A stretch of DNA of 64,000 nucleotides from DSNY01 sp040752195 (GCA_040752195.1 JBFMFC010000006.1:47727-111726), one strand, 5' to 3'. Counted from the stretch's first letter, positions 26,413-37,874 are shown. A program made the numbers and translations. The notes: a model not told the origin generated them from the sequence alone.

Positions 26413-26964
26413 ATGGCCGAGCTGTCAACGATCGCCCGCCCGTATGCCGACGCGCTGTTTGCGGCGGCGCGCGCAGAGCAGTCCGGCGCCGGCGCGCTCG
26501 ACCGCTGGCTTGCGGTCCTCGACGAGATCGCCGCCGTCGCCTCGCATCCCGATGTCGCGCAGGCCGTGCGCGACCCGAAGCTCACGAACGAGCAGGTCTA
26601 CGAACTGCTGGCGGGCCTCGTGAAGTCGCCGCTGCCGGAGCCGGTCCGCAACTTTCTGAAGCTCGTGATCGACAACGACCGCATCGCCGCGCTGCCCGAG
26701 ATCGCGCGCCAGTTCAGGCGACTGAAGAACGAGGCCGAAGGCGCGGCCGACTGCGTCATCGAAAGTGCCTTCCCGCTCAGCGAGCAACAGGTCAACGAAC
26801 TGCTATGGGGGCTGTCGCGCAAGTTCGGCCTGAAGCTCAAACCGGAAGTCAAGGTCGACCCCGAGCTGATCGGCGGCGTGCGGGTGACCGTCGGCGATCA
26901 CGTGCTCGATACCACGGTGAAGACGCGACTGGCGCAGATGCACGCCACGCTGACCGCCGCCTAG
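26413..26964 (+). CDS. atpH: F1Fo ATP synthase subunit delta
   Basis: The 183-residue stalk protein joins the top of F1 to subunit b. It has the family N-terminus (STIARPYADALFAAA) and the C-terminal conserved DPELIGGVRVTVGDHVLDTT segment. It lies between atpF and atpA in standard order. Confidence 0.96.
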   Translation: MAELSTIARPYADALFAAARAEQSGAGALDRWLAVLDEIAAVASHPDVAQAVRDPKLTNEQVYELLAGLVKSPLPEPVRNFLKLVIDNDRIAALPEIARQFRRLKNEAEGAADCVIESAFPLSEQQVNELLWGLSRKFGLKLKPEVKVDPELIGGVRVTVGDHVLDTTVKTRLAQMHATLTAA

Positions 26965-26985
26965 ATACGAACTCGGAGTTGGGAC

Positions 26986-28527
<1,542 letters not shown>

Positions 28528-28554
28528 GAGCGCGCCGTCCGACGGAGAACGCCC

Positions 28555-29436
28555 ATGCCGAGCACCAAAGAGATCCGCCTCAAGATCAAGAGCGTGCAGA
28601 ACACGCGCAAGATCACCAAGGCGATGGAGATGGTCGCCGCCAGCAAGATGCGCAAGGCGCAGGACCGCATGCGTCACGCGCGTCCGTACGGCGACAAGAT
28701 CCGCAACATCGTCGCGCACCTGGCGACCGCCAACCCCGAGTACCGGCACCCCTTCGTCGTCAGGCGCGACGAGATTCGCAATGTCGGCCTGATTCTCGTG
28801 TCGACCGACAAGGGTCTGTGCGGCGGGTTGAACACCAATATCCAGCGCGCCGCGCTGCTGCGGATCAAGCAGTGGGAGGCCGACGGCGTGAAGTTCCAGG
28901 CGACCGCGATCGGCAACAAGGGCTACGGCTTCCTGCAGCGGCTGAACGCCAACGTCGTGTCGCATGTCGTGCAGCTCGGCGACCGCCCGCACCTGGAGAA
29001 GCTGATCGGGCCGGTGAAGGTGCAGCTCGACGCCTACGCCGAAGGCAGGCTCGACGCGGTGTACCTGGCGTACTCGCGCTTCATCAACACGATGAAGCAG
29101 GAGCCGATCATCGAGCAGCTCCTGCCGTTGTCGGCCGACAGGCTGGCGCAGAGCGACGAGGAGAAGCGCGCGTACGCGTGGGACTACCTGTACGAGCCCG
29201 ACGCGCAGCGCGTGATCGACGAGCTGATGACGCGTTACGTCGAGGCGCTGATCTACCAGGCGGTCGCCGAAAACATGGCGAGCGAGCAGAGCGCGCGCAT
29301 GGTCGCGATGAAGGCCGCGTCCGACAACGCGAAGAAGCTGATCGACGAGCTGCAGCTCGTCTACAACAAGACGCGCCAGGCCGGCATCACGAAGGAGATC
29401 AGCGAGATCGTCGGCGGTGCGGCAGCCGTGGCGTGA
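28555..29436 (+). CDS. atpG: F1Fo ATP synthase subunit gamma
   Basis: The 293-residue central rotor shaft. Both ends are conserved: the N-terminal helix around IKSVQNTRKITKAMEMVAAS and the C-terminal helix ending in NKTRQAGITKEISEIVGGA. It follows atpA; a 117-bp spacer with an inverted repeat separates it from atpD. Confidence 0.97.
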   Translation: MPSTKEIRLKIKSVQNTRKITKAMEMVAASKMRKAQDRMRHARPYGDKIRNIVAHLATANPEYRHPFVVRRDEIRNVGLILVSTDKGLCGGLNTNIQRAALLRIKQWEADGVKFQATAIGNKGYGFLQRLNANVVSHVVQLGDRPHLEKLIGPVKVQLDAYAEGRLDAVYLAYSRFINTMKQEPIIEQLLPLSADRLAQSDEEKRAYAWDYLYEPDAQRVIDELMTRYVEALIYQAVAENMASEQSARMVAMKAASDNAKKLIDELQLVYNKTRQAGITKEISEIVGGAAAVA

Positions 29437-29447
29437 AGTAGGGATGA

Positions 29448-29527
29448 ATCAACGACGGAGACGCAGAGAACACCGAGAGAACCGCTGCCATGCGGCGCTC
29501 GATGTTCGTCGTGTCTCCGTGGTGAGC
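29448..29527. repeat. imperfect inverted repeat between atpG and atpD
   Basis: The left arm (about 29448-29477) and right arm (about 29499-29527) are inverted copies of each other at roughly three matches in four; the best cores are ACGGAGAC and GAACANCGAG. The rest of the operon has short gaps, so this 117-bp spacer is an exception. The arms are less GC-rich and more purine-strand-biased than the neighbouring genes. It could fold as a long mRNA hairpin or be a small palindromic mobile repeat. Confidence 0.55.
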
Positions 29528-29553
29528 AAGGGTTTTTGAGGATCGAGGTGAAC

Positions 29554-30978
<1,425 letters not shown>

Positions 30979-30994
30979 GCGGCGAAGGACTCTC

Positions 30995-31411
30995 ATGGCC
31001 ACCATTCACGTCGACGTCGTCAGCGCCGAAGAGAGCATCTTCGCGGGCGAAGCGGAATTCGTCGTGCTGCCGGGCGAAGCCGGCGAGCTCGGCATCTACC
31101 CGCGCCATGCGCCCTTGATCACGCGCATCAGGCCCGGCGTGGTCCGCATCAAGACCGCGGACCGCAGCGAGGAGGAGCAGGTGTTTGTCGCCGGCGGCAT
31201 CCTCGAGGTGCAGCCGAACGTCGTTACCGTGCTCGCCGACACGGCGATCCGCGGCAAGGATCTCGACGAGGCAAAGGCGCAGGAGGCGCTCAAGCGCGCC
31301 GAGGAGGCGCGCAAGAACGCCACCAGCGAGCTGGAGATCGCGAAGGTCGAGGCCGAGATGTCCGCGCTCGCCGCGCAACTTGCCGCGATTCGAAGACTGC
31401 GCGGGAAGTAA
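30995..31411 (+). CDS. atpC: F1Fo ATP synthase subunit epsilon
   Basis: The 138-residue subunit has an N-terminal beta-sandwich with the family's VDVVSAEESIFAGEAEFVVL and GELGIYPRHAPLIT segments, and a C-terminal pair of helices rich in Ala/Glu/Lys that can inhibit ATP hydrolysis. It is the last gene of the operon and is followed by a terminator. Confidence 0.97.
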   Translation: MATIHVDVVSAEESIFAGEAEFVVLPGEAGELGIYPRHAPLITRIRPGVVRIKTADRSEEEQVFVAGGILEVQPNVVTVLADTAIRGKDLDEAKAQEALKRAEEARKNATSELEIAKVEAEMSALAAQLAAIRRLRGK

Positions 31412-31440
31412 CGCGACGCGGGGCCGGGGTACGATCGCGA

Positions 31441-31463
31441 GGGGCAGCAGGCGCTGCCCCTTT
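31441..31463 (+). terminator. predicted terminator of the ATP synthase operon
   Basis: GGGGCAGC (31441-31448) and GCTGCCCC (31453-31460) form a perfect 8-bp stem with a 4-nt loop, followed by only three T residues before mixed sequence. The stem is strong but the T-run is short. Confidence 0.65.
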
Positions 31464-31487
31464 GCATTGGGCCGCACGCTGCGACGC

Positions 31488-31501
31488 TTGACCGCCGTCA
31501 A
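31488..31501. promoter_or_regulatory. FNR/Dnr-type operator ahead of the universal stress gene
   Basis: TTGACCGCCGTCAA is a perfect palindrome of the TTGAY-N4-RTCAA form bound by the FNR/FixK/Dnr branch of CRP-family regulators. Its centre is 63 bp ahead of the usp start codon. In a class II arrangement (centre near -41) transcription would begin near 31536, leaving a leader of about 22 nt. Confidence 0.5.
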
Positions 31502-31557
31502 GCGCGCGTGCACGGCAGAAGGCATCGTAGGTCCGGCAGTTTTCTGCGGAGGCAGCG

Positions 31558-31992
31558 ATGTTCAAGAAGATCCTCGTCGCGACCGACGGCTCCGACCTGT
31601 CGAACAAGGCGATCGGCGTGGCGGTCCAGCTCGCCAAGGCCGTCGGCGCGGGCATCGTCGGCATGACTGCCGTCGAGGCCTATCCGTACGCGGCGGTCGG
31701 CGAATTCAGCCCGGCCGCGTATAACGATTTCCAGGCGCACGCGGCCGCGCTGGCCAACGACCGGCTCGCGGCCGTCGAGCGCGCGGCGCGCGCCGCCGGG
31801 ATTGCCTACGAATCGCGCATGGCCGAGTCGTCGGCGCCGTACCGTGCGATCATCGACGCCGCGCGCGACACCGGTTGCGACCTGATTGTGATGGCCTCGC
31901 ACGGCCGCCGCGGGCTCGGCGCCGTGCTGCTCGGCAGTGAAACGCAGCGCGTACTGACCCACGCCGACTGCCCGGTACTCGTCGTGCGCTGA
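31558..31992 (+). CDS. Universal stress protein, UspA family
   Basis: The 144-residue single-domain protein starts with the family's KKILVATDGSDLSNKA segment and ends with an ATP-binding motif, SHGRRGLGAVLLGSETQ, of the G-x2-G-x9-G-S/T form, so it should bind ATP. GCGGAGGCAGCG gives a ribosome-binding site ahead of ATG 31558. The palindrome upstream suggests control by oxygen or nitric oxide, which is known for Usp genes in other proteobacteria. Confidence 0.93.
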   Translation: MFKKILVATDGSDLSNKAIGVAVQLAKAVGAGIVGMTAVEAYPYAAVGEFSPAAYNDFQAHAAALANDRLAAVERAARAAGIAYESRMAESSAPYRAIIDAARDTGCDLIVMASHGRRGLGAVLLGSETQRVLTHADCPVLVVR

Positions 31993-32044
31993 GCGCGCTC
32001 GCGCCTTCGCGGGATGCGCGGCGGTGCCCGGGTGCGCGGCCGGC

Positions 32045-32073
32045 TTGCCGGATGTCGGGGCGCTGCCTAGACT
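32045..32073 (+). promoter_or_regulatory. possible sigma-70 promoter of the PQQ dehydrogenase gene
   Basis: TTGCCG (32045-32050) and TAGACT (32068-32073) lie 17 bp apart, each four of six to consensus, about 60 bp before the start codon. Confidence 0.4.
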
Positions 32074-32136
32074 CGCCGCGTCACGCTGCACGGCGTGATC
32101 GACAGAACACAACGATAAACCGGACAGGAGACATCT

Positions 32137-33411
32137 ATGCGTAGCATGTTGAAGGCGGCGGTCGTCGCGGCTGCGCTCGCCGCGGTTGCGCCGGCGCAGG
32201 CGCAACCGAATCTCGAGAAGCTCAAGCAGTTCAAGGTATCCGGGACCGACCTGAACATCCCGGTCGTTCCGCAGACAGGCAAGAACGCGGACGCGATCCG
32301 CGAGAACCTCAAGCGCATCAAGCTGCCGCCCGGCTTCAAGATCGAGCTGTACGCGGTCGTTCCGGACGCACGCCACATGGCCGTGGCGCCCAGCACCAAC
32401 ATGCTGTTCGTCGGCACGCGCAAGACGACCGTATGGGCGGTGACCGACCGCAACGGCGACATGGTCGCCGACGAAGTCAAGCCGTTCGCGCCTTCGCTGA
32501 AGTTCACCGTTCCCAACGGGGTGTGCTGGACCAAGGACGGCTTCCTGATCGTCGTCGAGCACAACCGCGTGCTCAACTTCCCCGCCGCCGAGTTCTTCTA
32601 CGAGGGCCCGGACGTCGCGGTGATCGAAGTCGTGCCGCAGGGCGGGCTGGTTCCGGTCGAGGAGGAGTCGTTCAACCACGGCGCACGCACCTGCCGCATC
32701 GGCCCCGACGGCATGCTGTACATCACGCTCGGCCAACCGTACAACGTTCAGCCCCGCGACAAGGTCGCCCTGTACGAGAAGCTCGGCATCGGCGGCATCA
32801 TCCGGATGAATCCGTTCGACGGCAGCAAGCGCGAGGTGGTCGCGGTCGGAGTCCGCAACTCGGTCGGCCAGGACTTCAGTCCGAAGGACAAGACGCTGTG
32901 GTTCACGGACAACCAGACCGACGGTATGGGCGACGACACGCCGCCGGGCGAGCTGAACCGTGTCACCAAGATGGGCGAGCACTTCGGCTACCCGTTCATC
33001 CATGGGCGCAACGTCAAGATCGCCGGCACGGCCGCCGCGCCTGACCTGAAGGATCTGAAGGCGCCGGCGAACTGGACGCCGCCGCAGATCGAGTTTCCCG
33101 CGCATCAGGCGCAGCTCGGCATGACCTTCTACACGGGCAAGATGTTCCCGGCGAAGTACCAGGGCGGAATCTTCGTCGCGGCGCATGGCTCGTGGAACCG
33201 CACCACGCCGACCGGTGCGCTCATCGACTTCGTCTCGCTCAAGCCCGACGGCACCGCCGACAAGTCCGAGGTCTTTGCGGAGGGTTGGCTCGACCCCGCC
33301 ACCGGCACGTACCGCGGGCGCCCGGTCGACGTCGCGGTCATGAAGGACGGATCGCTGCTCGTGTCCGACGACTTTGCGGGTGCGTTGTATCGCATCTCGT
33401 ACCAGCCCTGA
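32137..33411 (+). CDS. PQQ-dependent sugar dehydrogenase (sorbosone/glucose dehydrogenase type), periplasmic
   Basis: The 424-residue protein has a signal peptide ending at AQA near residue 22 and a six-bladed beta-propeller of the soluble glucose/sorbosone dehydrogenase family. Family landmarks are KLPPGFKIELYAVVPDARHM, the central NHGARTCRIGPDGMLYITLG block and the C-terminal PVDVAVMKDGSLLVSDDFAG. Such enzymes oxidise sugars or aldoses in the periplasm using PQQ. The cytochrome c gene starting 5 bp downstream is the probable electron acceptor. The real substrate is unknown. Confidence 0.85.
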   Translation: MRSMLKAAVVAAALAAVAPAQAQPNLEKLKQFKVSGTDLNIPVVPQTGKNADAIRENLKRIKLPPGFKIELYAVVPDARHMAVAPSTNMLFVGTRKTTVWAVTDRNGDMVADEVKPFAPSLKFTVPNGVCWTKDGFLIVVEHNRVLNFPAAEFFYEGPDVAVIEVVPQGGLVPVEEESFNHGARTCRIGPDGMLYITLGQPYNVQPRDKVALYEKLGIGGIIRMNPFDGSKREVVAVGVRNSVGQDFSPKDKTLWFTDNQTDGMGDDTPPGELNRVTKMGEHFGYPFIHGRNVKIAGTAAAPDLKDLKAPANWTPPQIEFPAHQAQLGMTFYTGKMFPAKYQGGIFVAAHGSWNRTTPTGALIDFVSLKPDGTADKSEVFAEGWLDPATGTYRGRPVDVAVMKDGSLLVSDDFAGALYRISYQP

Positions 33412-33415
33412 GCGG

Positions 33416-33748
33416 ATGGGTCCGCACCGGCTCGCCGCCGCCGCGCTCGCCGCGGCGGCGGTGTTTGCCCAGACTCCATCTGCCGCGCAGGATGTCGCCG
33501 CGGGCCGCCGCAAGGCGGTTGCCTGTCAGGCCTGCCACGGCCTCGACGGGCTGGCCAAGCTCCCTGACGCCCCGCATCTCGCGGCGCAGCCCGCACCCTA
33601 TCTGGAGCGTGCGCTGCGCGCGTACCGCAGTGGCGAGCGCCGCAACGAAGTCATGTCGCTGGCTGCGCGCACGCTCAGCGACGGGGACATCCGCGATCTC
33701 GCGGCGTACTTCGCCGCGATTGAAATCCAGATCAAGTCAGTGCCCTGA
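33416..33748 (+). CDS. Small periplasmic cytochrome c (class I, cytochrome c553-like)
   Basis: The 110-residue protein has a signal peptide ending near residue 24 and one haem-binding motif, CQACH (37-41), with a Met in NEVMSLAARTL as likely axial ligand. ATG 33416 lies 5 bp after the stop of the dehydrogenase, so both are in one operon and this protein probably takes its electrons to the respiratory chain. Confidence 0.88.
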   Translation: MGPHRLAAAALAAAAVFAQTPSAAQDVAAGRRKAVACQACHGLDGLAKLPDAPHLAAQPAPYLERALRAYRSGERRNEVMSLAARTLSDGDIRDLAAYFAAIEIQIKSVP

Positions 33749-33815
33749 GCGCTGCAGCCGCGCAAGATTCTCATGACATCGCGCTGATCGCATTGTCTGT
33801 GCTGCGGGGGAACTC

Positions 33816-35960
33816 ATGGACTCTGTCCCTACACGAGGAGCGGGCCTCACGGTAAACGAATGCATCGGCTGTCTTGTTGGGCTGTGCGCACTGCTTGCCA
33901 CCGCGGCGATCGCGCAGACGACGGAAACGCACAGTCTCGCGCCGGTCGTCGTCACGGCCACGCGCACCGAGCGCGGCGCGCTCGACGTGCCCGCTTCGGT
34001 CGACGTGGTCGAGCGTGAAACGCTGCGCGACGCACAGTTGCGCGTGAACCTGTCCGAGTCGCTCGGCCGGGTGCCGGGGCTCGTCGTGCTGAACCGGCAG
34101 AACTACGCGCAGGACCTGCAGATCTCGATCCGCGGCTTCGGCAGCCGCTCGACCTTCGGTGTCCGCGGCGTGCGCCTGTACGTCGACGGCATCCCGGCGA
34201 CCTTTCCCGACGGGCAGGGGCAGGTGTCGCACTTCCCGCTCGCCGCGGCTGAGCGCATCGAAGTCCTGCGCGGCCCGTTTTCGGCGCTATACGGCAACTC
34301 CTCGGGCGGCGTGGTCGCGCTGACCTCCGAGCTGAAGCCGCAGCCACAGCGGTTCGAGCCGAGCGCAGCGTTCGGCGCCAACCGCACCTGGCGCGCCGGA
34401 TTGAACGCGGTCGGCGGCGAAGCGCCCTACGCGTTTGCGATCGACGCCGGCCGTTTTCGGACCGAAGGCAGCCGCGAGCACAGCGCGGCGCGGCGCGACA
34501 CGCTGTTGATTCGCACGGCGTTTCTCGACTCGCCGCTCGGCCGTGCGCGCATCTCACTGAACGCGCTGGACATGCCGGATGCGCAGGATCCGCTCGGACT
34601 AAGGCGCGACGAGCTCGAGGCGGATCCGACGCGGGCCTCGCCTGCGGCGCTGCAGTTCAACACGCGCAAGTCGACGCGGCACGCGACCGCCGGCGCCGAC
34701 CTCGAATCGAGGCTCGGCGACGCATCCGTGCTCAACACGGTCGCCTGGCTCGGTCGACGCAGCGTCACGCAGTTCCAGGCGATCCCGACGACCGCGCAGA
34801 CGCCGATCAACCATCCCGGCGGGGTCATCGACTTCGATCGCAATTTCGGCGGAGCGGACCTGCGTGTCACCTGGCAGGCAGGGGCTTTCACGAGCAGCGC
34901 CGGACTCGCGTTCGAGCGCGAAGACGAAGACCGGCGCGGCTATCAGAACTTCATCGGACCCGCGGCGGCGCCGAGCGCGGTCGGCGTGCTCGGCGACCTG
35001 CGGCGCGCCGAGGACAACCGCATTGAATCGATCGACGCGTACGCACAGACCGAGGCGAGCGCCGGGGAGCGCTGGCGCCTGCTGGCGGGTGTGCGCATCC
35101 CGCAGGTGCGCTTCCGCACGCGCGACCGCTTCCTCGCCAACGGAGACGATTCGGGCTCGACCGACTACCGCGCGGCGAACCCGACCGCGGGTGTCGTCTA
35201 CCGCGCTACGCCGCGTATGTCCTACTACGCGGCCTATGGCCGAGGATTCGAGACGCCGACGTTCAACGAGCTCGCGTATCGGCCCGACGGCAGCGCGGGG
35301 CTGAACACGGCGCTGCGCGCGAGCCGCAGCCACAACGTCGAGCTCGGCACGAAGTTCGCGCTTGCGCCCGCGCTCCGCGGCGCGGTGGCTGTCTTTGCGG
35401 TCCGGACGACCGACGACATCGTCGTGCGCACCAACGCCGGCGGCCGTTCCTCGTTCGCCAACGTGGCCGAGACGCGGCGCAATGGCGCCGAGGCGTCGCT
35501 TGAGTGGAGACCGGCGGCCCGATGGGCGCTATACGGCAGCGTCGCGTGGATCGACGCCCGCTTCGCCGCCGACTTCCTGACCTGCGGCCCGCCGCCGTGC
35601 ACGACGCCGACGCTGCCTGTCGCGGCCGGCAACAAGCTGCCGGGAGTTCCCGCGCGGACGGCGTTCGTCGAGCTGAAGTACCGTGCGGGCTGGGCCGATC
35701 TCCGGGCGGAGTGGCGCGCGCAAAGCGCACTGTTCGTCAATGATCGCAACACCGATCGCGCGGCCGGCTACGGGGTGCTCGCCGTATCCGCGGCGCGGAC
35801 CCTCGCAGTCGGCGCCGCGCGCCCACGCGTGTTCGCCCGCATCGACAACGTGCTGGACAGGCGCTACGTCGGCTCCGTGATCGTCAACGAAGGGAACAGC
35901 CGCTTCTTTGAGCCCGCGCCGGGGCGGTCGTGGATGGTCGGAGTGGACTGGCCCCTGTAG
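33816..35960 (+). CDS. TonB-dependent outer-membrane receptor
   Basis: The 714-residue receptor has a signal peptide (cleavage likely after AIA near residue 33), a TonB-box-like stretch at LAPVVVTATR, a plug domain with ISIRGFGSRSTFGVRG and VRLYVDGIPATFPDG, and a 22-strand barrel ending in VGVDWPL. The plug resembles the ferric-siderophore/haem and PQQ-like-ligand receptors; substrate cannot be assigned. Its place right after a PQQ-dependent dehydrogenase and cytochrome makes uptake of a cofactor or of the enzyme's substrate worth considering. No cobalamin riboswitch or clear Fur box was seen in the 67-bp spacer. Confidence 0.9.
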   Translation: MDSVPTRGAGLTVNECIGCLVGLCALLATAAIAQTTETHSLAPVVVTATRTERGALDVPASVDVVERETLRDAQLRVNLSESLGRVPGLVVLNRQNYAQDLQISIRGFGSRSTFGVRGVRLYVDGIPATFPDGQGQVSHFPLAAAERIEVLRGPFSALYGNSSGGVVALTSELKPQPQRFEPSAAFGANRTWRAGLNAVGGEAPYAFAIDAGRFRTEGSREHSAARRDTLLIRTAFLDSPLGRARISLNALDMPDAQDPLGLRRDELEADPTRASPAALQFNTRKSTRHATAGADLESRLGDASVLNTVAWLGRRSVTQFQAIPTTAQTPINHPGGVIDFDRNFGGADLRVTWQAGAFTSSAGLAFEREDEDRRGYQNFIGPAAAPSAVGVLGDLRRAEDNRIESIDAYAQTEASAGERWRLLAGVRIPQVRFRTRDRFLANGDDSGSTDYRAANPTAGVVYRATPRMSYYAAYGRGFETPTFNELAYRPDGSAGLNTALRASRSHNVELGTKFALAPALRGAVAVFAVRTTDDIVVRTNAGGRSSFANVAETRRNGAEASLEWRPAARWALYGSVAWIDARFAADFLTCGPPPCTTPTLPVAAGNKLPGVPARTAFVELKYRAGWADLRAEWRAQSALFVNDRNTDRAAGYGVLAVSAARTLAVGAARPRVFARIDNVLDRRYVGSVIVNEGNSRFFEPAPGRSWMVGVDWPL

Positions 35961-36182
35961 CGCTGCCCCGGAGGCGCGGCTCGGCGCGTCGCGAAAATAC
36001 GTCAGTCTCGGCCCGAATTCGGGACGGTCTGCGCCGCAACAGGCCACGACGGGCGCGGCTTGTGTCAACCTGCGCGTCGGCTACTCGTTAGCCGGAGCAG
36101 GCCCGCGCCTCCGAGGCGGAAAGACTTGCGTTCGGTGTGCGGGCCCTGCCTTGTGATCAACCTACCGTTATCAGGACGTGAC

Positions 36183-36374
36183 ATGAACAAGCTGTTTGCT
36201 GCTCTGATCGCCGCGCTGTTCGCGGCCGGCACCGCGGTCGCTTCGGAGGCCAAGAAGGAAGAGAAGAAAGCGGCGGCGAAGCCCGCCGCCAAGGCCGAAG
36301 CGAAGAAAGATGCCGCGCCGGCCGCCAAGAAAGAAGAAAAGAAAGAAGAGAAGAAAGCCGAAGCCAAGAAGTAA
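36183..36374 (+). CDS. small exported Lys/Ala/Glu-rich protein
   Basis: The 63-residue product begins with a clear signal peptide (KLFAALIAALFAAGTAVAS, cleaved near residue 20). The mature part contains almost nothing but Lys, Ala and Glu with a few Pro and Asp, in AEAKK- and EEKK-like repeats. ATG 36183 was chosen for the signal peptide. A strong terminator follows. Such highly charged low-complexity proteins are common in Burkholderiales and have no known function; the mature part may be disordered or a single helix. Confidence 0.7.
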   Translation: MNKLFAALIAALFAAGTAVASEAKKEEKKAAAKPAAKAEAKKDAAPAAKKEEKKEEKKAEAKK

Positions 36375-36393
36375 TCGGCTGTTTCTCCAAGAA

Positions 36394-36430
36394 AAAGGGG
36401 CAGACCCCGTCGGTCTGCCCCTTTCTTTTC
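36394..36430. terminator. bidirectional intrinsic terminator
   Basis: AAAGGGGCAGACC (36394-36406) and GGTCTGCCCCTTT (36412-36424) form a perfect 13-bp stem with a 5-nt loop, followed by CTTTTC on the plus strand and preceded by an A-run that becomes T on the minus strand. It serves the Lys-rich protein gene and the convergent DUF167 gene; the latter's stop lies inside its 3' edge. Confidence 0.92.
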
Positions 36431-36780
36431 TACTCGGTACCGCCGGGTGGCGCGAGCGCCCGGGCCACCGTCGCGGGGTCGACGCCCTGCAACTCGACGC
36501 GCTTGTCACGGCTGCGTTCGCCGGCCACGAGAACGACCTGTCGGCGCGTAACCTCCAGCGTCGCCGCGAGAAACGCAACGACCGCCGCGTTGGCCCGGCC
36601 CTCGACGGGGGGCGACTGGACCGCCACCTTGAGCCGTCCTGCGTGTACGCCCACGACTGCGCTGCGCCGGGCTCCTGGCTGAACGTGCAACGCGACCGCA
36701 GCGCCCGCCGCAACGGCGCTCACCCAGGGTGGCAGGTCCGCATCAGCGCGCGTGCGAGAATCCACTTTCTCGCCTGTCAT
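36430..36780 (-). CDS. DUF167 (YggU family) protein
   Basis: A 116-residue protein of the DUF167/UPF0235 family. The hallmark segments are VALHVQPGARRSAVVGVHAG and VAVQSPPVEGRANAAVVAFLA, with the VALVAGERSRDKRVEL-like end. The function is unknown. ATG 36780 is used; a GTG at 36801 would lengthen it by seven residues and cross the hemE start. The gene stands divergently from hemE, with only 11 bp between the start codons. Confidence 0.9.
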   Translation of the reverse strand: MTGEKVDSRTRADADLPPWVSAVAAGAAVALHVQPGARRSAVVGVHAGRLKVAVQSPPVEGRANAAVVAFLAATLEVTRRQVVLVAGERSRDKRVELQGVDPATVARALAPPGGTE

Positions 36781-36791
36781 CCGGCTTCGGC

Positions 36792-37874
36792 GTGAAACCA
36801 CGAAACGACACCCTCTTACGTGCGCTGCTGCGTCAGCCGACGGAGTACACCCCCGTGTGGCTGATGCGTCAAGCCGGGCGCTATCTGCCTGAATACAACG
36901 CCACGCGCGGTCGTGCGGGCAGCTTTCTCGGGCTGGCCAAGTCGCCGGGCTATGCGACGGAGGTGACGCTCCAGCCGGTCGATCGCTATCCGCTCGACGC
37001 TGCGATCCTGTTCTCCGACATTCTTACGGTTCCCGACGCGATGGGGCTTGGGCTGCACTTCGCCGAAGGCGAGGGGCCGAAGTTCGAGCGACCGGTGCGC
37101 GACGAGCGGGACGTGGCCGCGCTGGCCGCACCCGACCCGGAGCTGTCCCTGCGCTACGTGATGGACGCCGTGCGTGAAATCCGAAGGGCGCTCGACGGCC
37201 GTATTCCGCTGATCGGCTTCTCCGGCAGTCCATGGACGCTCGCCTGCTACATGGTCGAGGGCGGCGGCTCCGACGACTTCCGCACCGTCAAGACGATGCT
37301 GTACGCCCGACCGGACCTGCTGAGGCGCATCCTCGCGGTCAACGCGCAGGCCGTCGCCGACTACCTCAACGCCCAAGTCCGGGCCGGCGCGCAGGCGCTG
37401 ATGATCTTCGATACATGGGGCGGCGTGCTGGCCGACGGCGCGTTTCAGCACTTCTCGCTCGCCTATACGCGCGATGTCGTGCAGCGGTTGCGGCGCGAGC
37501 ACGAGGGCGAGCGCGTGCCGGTGATCGTTTTCACGAAGGGCGGCGGGCTTTGGCTCGAAGAAATCGCGGACATCGGCGCAGACGCGGTCGGGCTCGACTG
37601 GACTGTCAATCTCGGCCAGGCTCGAGCGCGCATCGGCGCGCGCTGCGCGCTGCAGGGCAATCTCGATCCGATGGCGCTGTTCGGCGGTGAGGACGTGCTT
37701 CGCCGCGAAGCGGCGAAAGTGCTGCAGTCGTTCGGCGATCCGCGCAATGCAGACGGTACGTGGGCGGGGCACGTTTTCAACCTGGGCCACGGTATCTCGC
37801 AGTTCACGCCGCCGGAGGCCGTGGCGGTGTTGATCGACGCTGTTCACGAGCAGAGCCGAAAGCTGCGAACGTGA
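36792..37874 (+). CDS. hemE: Uroporphyrinogen decarboxylase
   Basis: The 360-residue enzyme removes four carboxyl groups from uroporphyrinogen III in haem synthesis. The start motif VWLMRQAGRYLPEY is at residues 22-35, and the catalytic Asp region (LFSDILTVPDAMG) and GFSGSPWTLACYM follow. GTG 36792 gives the family N-terminus (KPRNDTLLRALLRQP). No Shine-Dalgarno is seen, and any promoter must lie inside the divergent DUF167 gene. Confidence 0.97.
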   Translation: MKPRNDTLLRALLRQPTEYTPVWLMRQAGRYLPEYNATRGRAGSFLGLAKSPGYATEVTLQPVDRYPLDAAILFSDILTVPDAMGLGLHFAEGEGPKFERPVRDERDVAALAAPDPELSLRYVMDAVREIRRALDGRIPLIGFSGSPWTLACYMVEGGGSDDFRTVKTMLYARPDLLRRILAVNAQAVADYLNAQVRAGAQALMIFDTWGGVLADGAFQHFSLAYTRDVVQRLRREHEGERVPVIVFTKGGGLWLEEIADIGADAVGLDWTVNLGQARARIGARCALQGNLDPMALFGGEDVLRREAAKVLQSFGDPRNADGTWAGHVFNLGHGISQFTPPEAVAVLIDAVHEQSRKLRT

